The notes under the pieces were generated by a model, which saw only the letters and a program-made list of their open reading frames with translations, did no database searches and was not told where the DNA came from. From Bacillota bacterium (GTDB taxonomy: Bacteria > Bacillota > Sulfobacillia > Symbiobacteriales > ZC4RG38), in the NCBI GenBank assembly GCA_003242505.1, contig QGUP01000137.1, positions 1 through 5,914 of the forward strand: a stretch of DNA of 5,914 nt, written 5' to 3'. How positions within the stretch are numbered: the stretch's first letter is position 1; each line of letters begins with the position of its first letter. Of the stretch, positions 5,087 through 5,914 are shown one piece after another. The position numbers and the translations under genes were made by a program.

Positions 5087-5914
5087 GGTGGCGATCACCT
5101 TCTTGTACCAGAAGAAGGAGTCCTTCCGGATCCGAGCCAGGGTGCCCTTGCCCTCGTTGTCCTTGTCCACGTACACCAGGCCGTACCGCTTCTTCATCTC
5201 GCCCGTGCTGGCCGAGACCAGGTCGATGGCGCTCCACACGGTGTAGCCCATGACCTCCACGCCATCCTTGATGGCCTCGGCCATGGCCTTGATGTGCTCC
5301 CGCAGGTAGGCGATGCGGTAGGTGTCGTGGATGGACCCGTCGGGCTCCACCACGTCGTCCTGGCCGAGTCCGTTCTCCACCACCATGATGGGGATCCGGT
5401 AGCGGCCGTAGACCTCGTTCAGGTAGTACCGCAGCCCCAGGGGGTCGATGGTCCAGCCCCAGTCGGTGGTCTTGAGGTAAGGGTTGGGGAGGCCCCTCAG
5501 CACGTTCATCAGACGGCCATGTTTGTACTGCTCCGGATCCGCGCTGACGCAGCTGGAGCTGTAGTAGCTGAGGCCGTAGAAGTCCACCGTGCCGGCCTTC
5601 AGGGTCTCGGCATCCCCGGGCTCCCAGGTGATGGAGGCGCATCGCTCCTCCAGCATCCGCCTGGCGAAGGAGGGGTACTCGCCCCGGACCATCACGTCGC
5701 CGCAGAAGAAGTTCAACTCCCGCATCTGCCGCTGGGCCAGCAGGACGTCTTCCGGCGCGCAGGTCCGGGGGTAGACGGTGAACCCGGCAATCATGCAGCC
5801 GATCCGGTTGGCCGGATCGATGGCGTGGCCGATCTGGACCGCCCGGGCGCTGGCGACAAACTGGTGGTGGAGGGCCTGGAACCTCCGGCTGACCTCCTCC
5901 GGGGTCTCCTGGAG
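5066..5914 (-). CDS. Glycoside hydrolase family 1, probable 6-phospho-beta-glucosidase, 5' end cut off by window edge
   Basis: The C-terminal 282 residues of a GH1 (beta/alpha)8-barrel enzyme; the frame is open to the right edge, and family length (about 475-480 aa) implies about 195 residues missing, including the acid/base Glu of the NE motif. The visible part begins LQETPEEVSRRF, then HHQFVASARAVQIGH, IGCMIAGFTVYPRTCAPEDV and DFYGLSYYSSS. The nucleophile is Glu180 in IMVVENG (codon 5375-5377). After TVWSAIDLVSAS the chain reads TGEMKKRYGLVYVD: the Ser...K-R-Y (242-244) signature binds the sugar phosphate in 6-phospho-beta-glycosidases, and the NFEW motif of non-phosphorylated-substrate enzymes is absent. 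It would hydrolyse PTS-imported phospho-beta-glucosides such as cellobiose-6-P in the cytosol (family knowledge). BglA/AscB-type is the nearest label; aryl-phospho specificity cannot be decided. It ends at its own terminator, so it is not co-transcribed with cstA. Confidence 0.93.
   Translation of the reverse strand, partial: LQETPEEVSRRFQALHHQFVASARAVQIGHAIDPANRIGCMIAGFTVYPRTCAPEDVLLAQRQMRELNFFCGDVMVRGEYPSFARRMLEERCASITWEPGDAETLKAGTVDFYGLSYYSSSCVSADPEQYKHGRLMNVLRGLPNPYLKTTDWGWTIDPLGLRYYLNEVYGRYRIPIMVVENGLGQDDVVEPDGSIHDTYRIAYLREHIKAMAEAIKDGVEVMGYTVWSAIDLVSASTGEMKKRYGLVYVDKDNEGKGTLARIRKDSFFWYKKVIATNGADLD

Noticed and set aside
4857..5642. Minus-strand frame running from within the GH1 gene through the terminator into the intergenic region
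   Set aside because: It is an out-of-frame shadow of GH1 that reads through a strong terminator; its Arg/Gly-rich composition is not protein-like.
1..5914. CRISPR array, tRNA or rRNA genes, insertion sequences
   Set aside because: No spaced direct repeats, tRNA-like cloverleaf, rRNA segments, transposase-like frames or terminal inverted repeats were seen; the only direct repeat is the 22-bp tandem pair.

Overview
The window reads as chromosomal DNA from a GC-rich bacterium, most plausibly a high-GC (thermophilic-type) Firmicute such as a Symbiobacterium or Thermaerobacter relative. The basis is uniformly high GC, strong AAAGGAGGT-type ribosome sites, GTG starts placed about 8 nt after them, a Gram-positive-length CstA, and a possible sigma-H-like promoter. 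The taxonomic call is inference. Every supported gene lies on the minus strand, so transcription runs from high to low coordinates; the long open frames on the plus strand are codon-bias shadows.

Right part (4992-5914): the C-terminal 282 residues of a glycoside hydrolase family 1 enzyme, probably a 6-phospho-beta-glucosidase. Its start and acid/base glutamate lie beyond the right edge. A perfect 22-bp tandem duplication spans its stop codon, and a strong intrinsic terminator follows, so this gene is a separate transcription unit.

Middle (4647-4991): an intergenic control region. It has an AT-rich island (about 4831-4905) with a sigma-H-like promoter candidate and several short dyads, then a long purine-rich leader with a G-quadruplex-type motif, then a near-perfect Shine-Dalgarno for cstA.

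Left part (1-4646): a co-directional gene cluster: cstA (577-aa carbon-starvation/peptide-pyruvate type transporter), a 97-aa cysteine-free protein, two consecutive ArsA/GET3-type ATPases, and an unrecognised gene running off the left edge. The first ATPase keeps the P-loop, the switch-I aspartate and a DxxPxGH-like switch II. The second keeps the P-loop but has Asn for the catalytic Asp and a degenerate switch II, so the pair looks like one active and one catalytically impaired subunit. Neither has the cysteines for metalloid or zinc binding, so this is not an arsenic-resistance locus. The best reading is a CstA-linked accessory module in which a paired ArsA/GET3-like ATPase and a small protein serve or regulate the transporter. 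Its function is unknown, and it is the most interesting object here.
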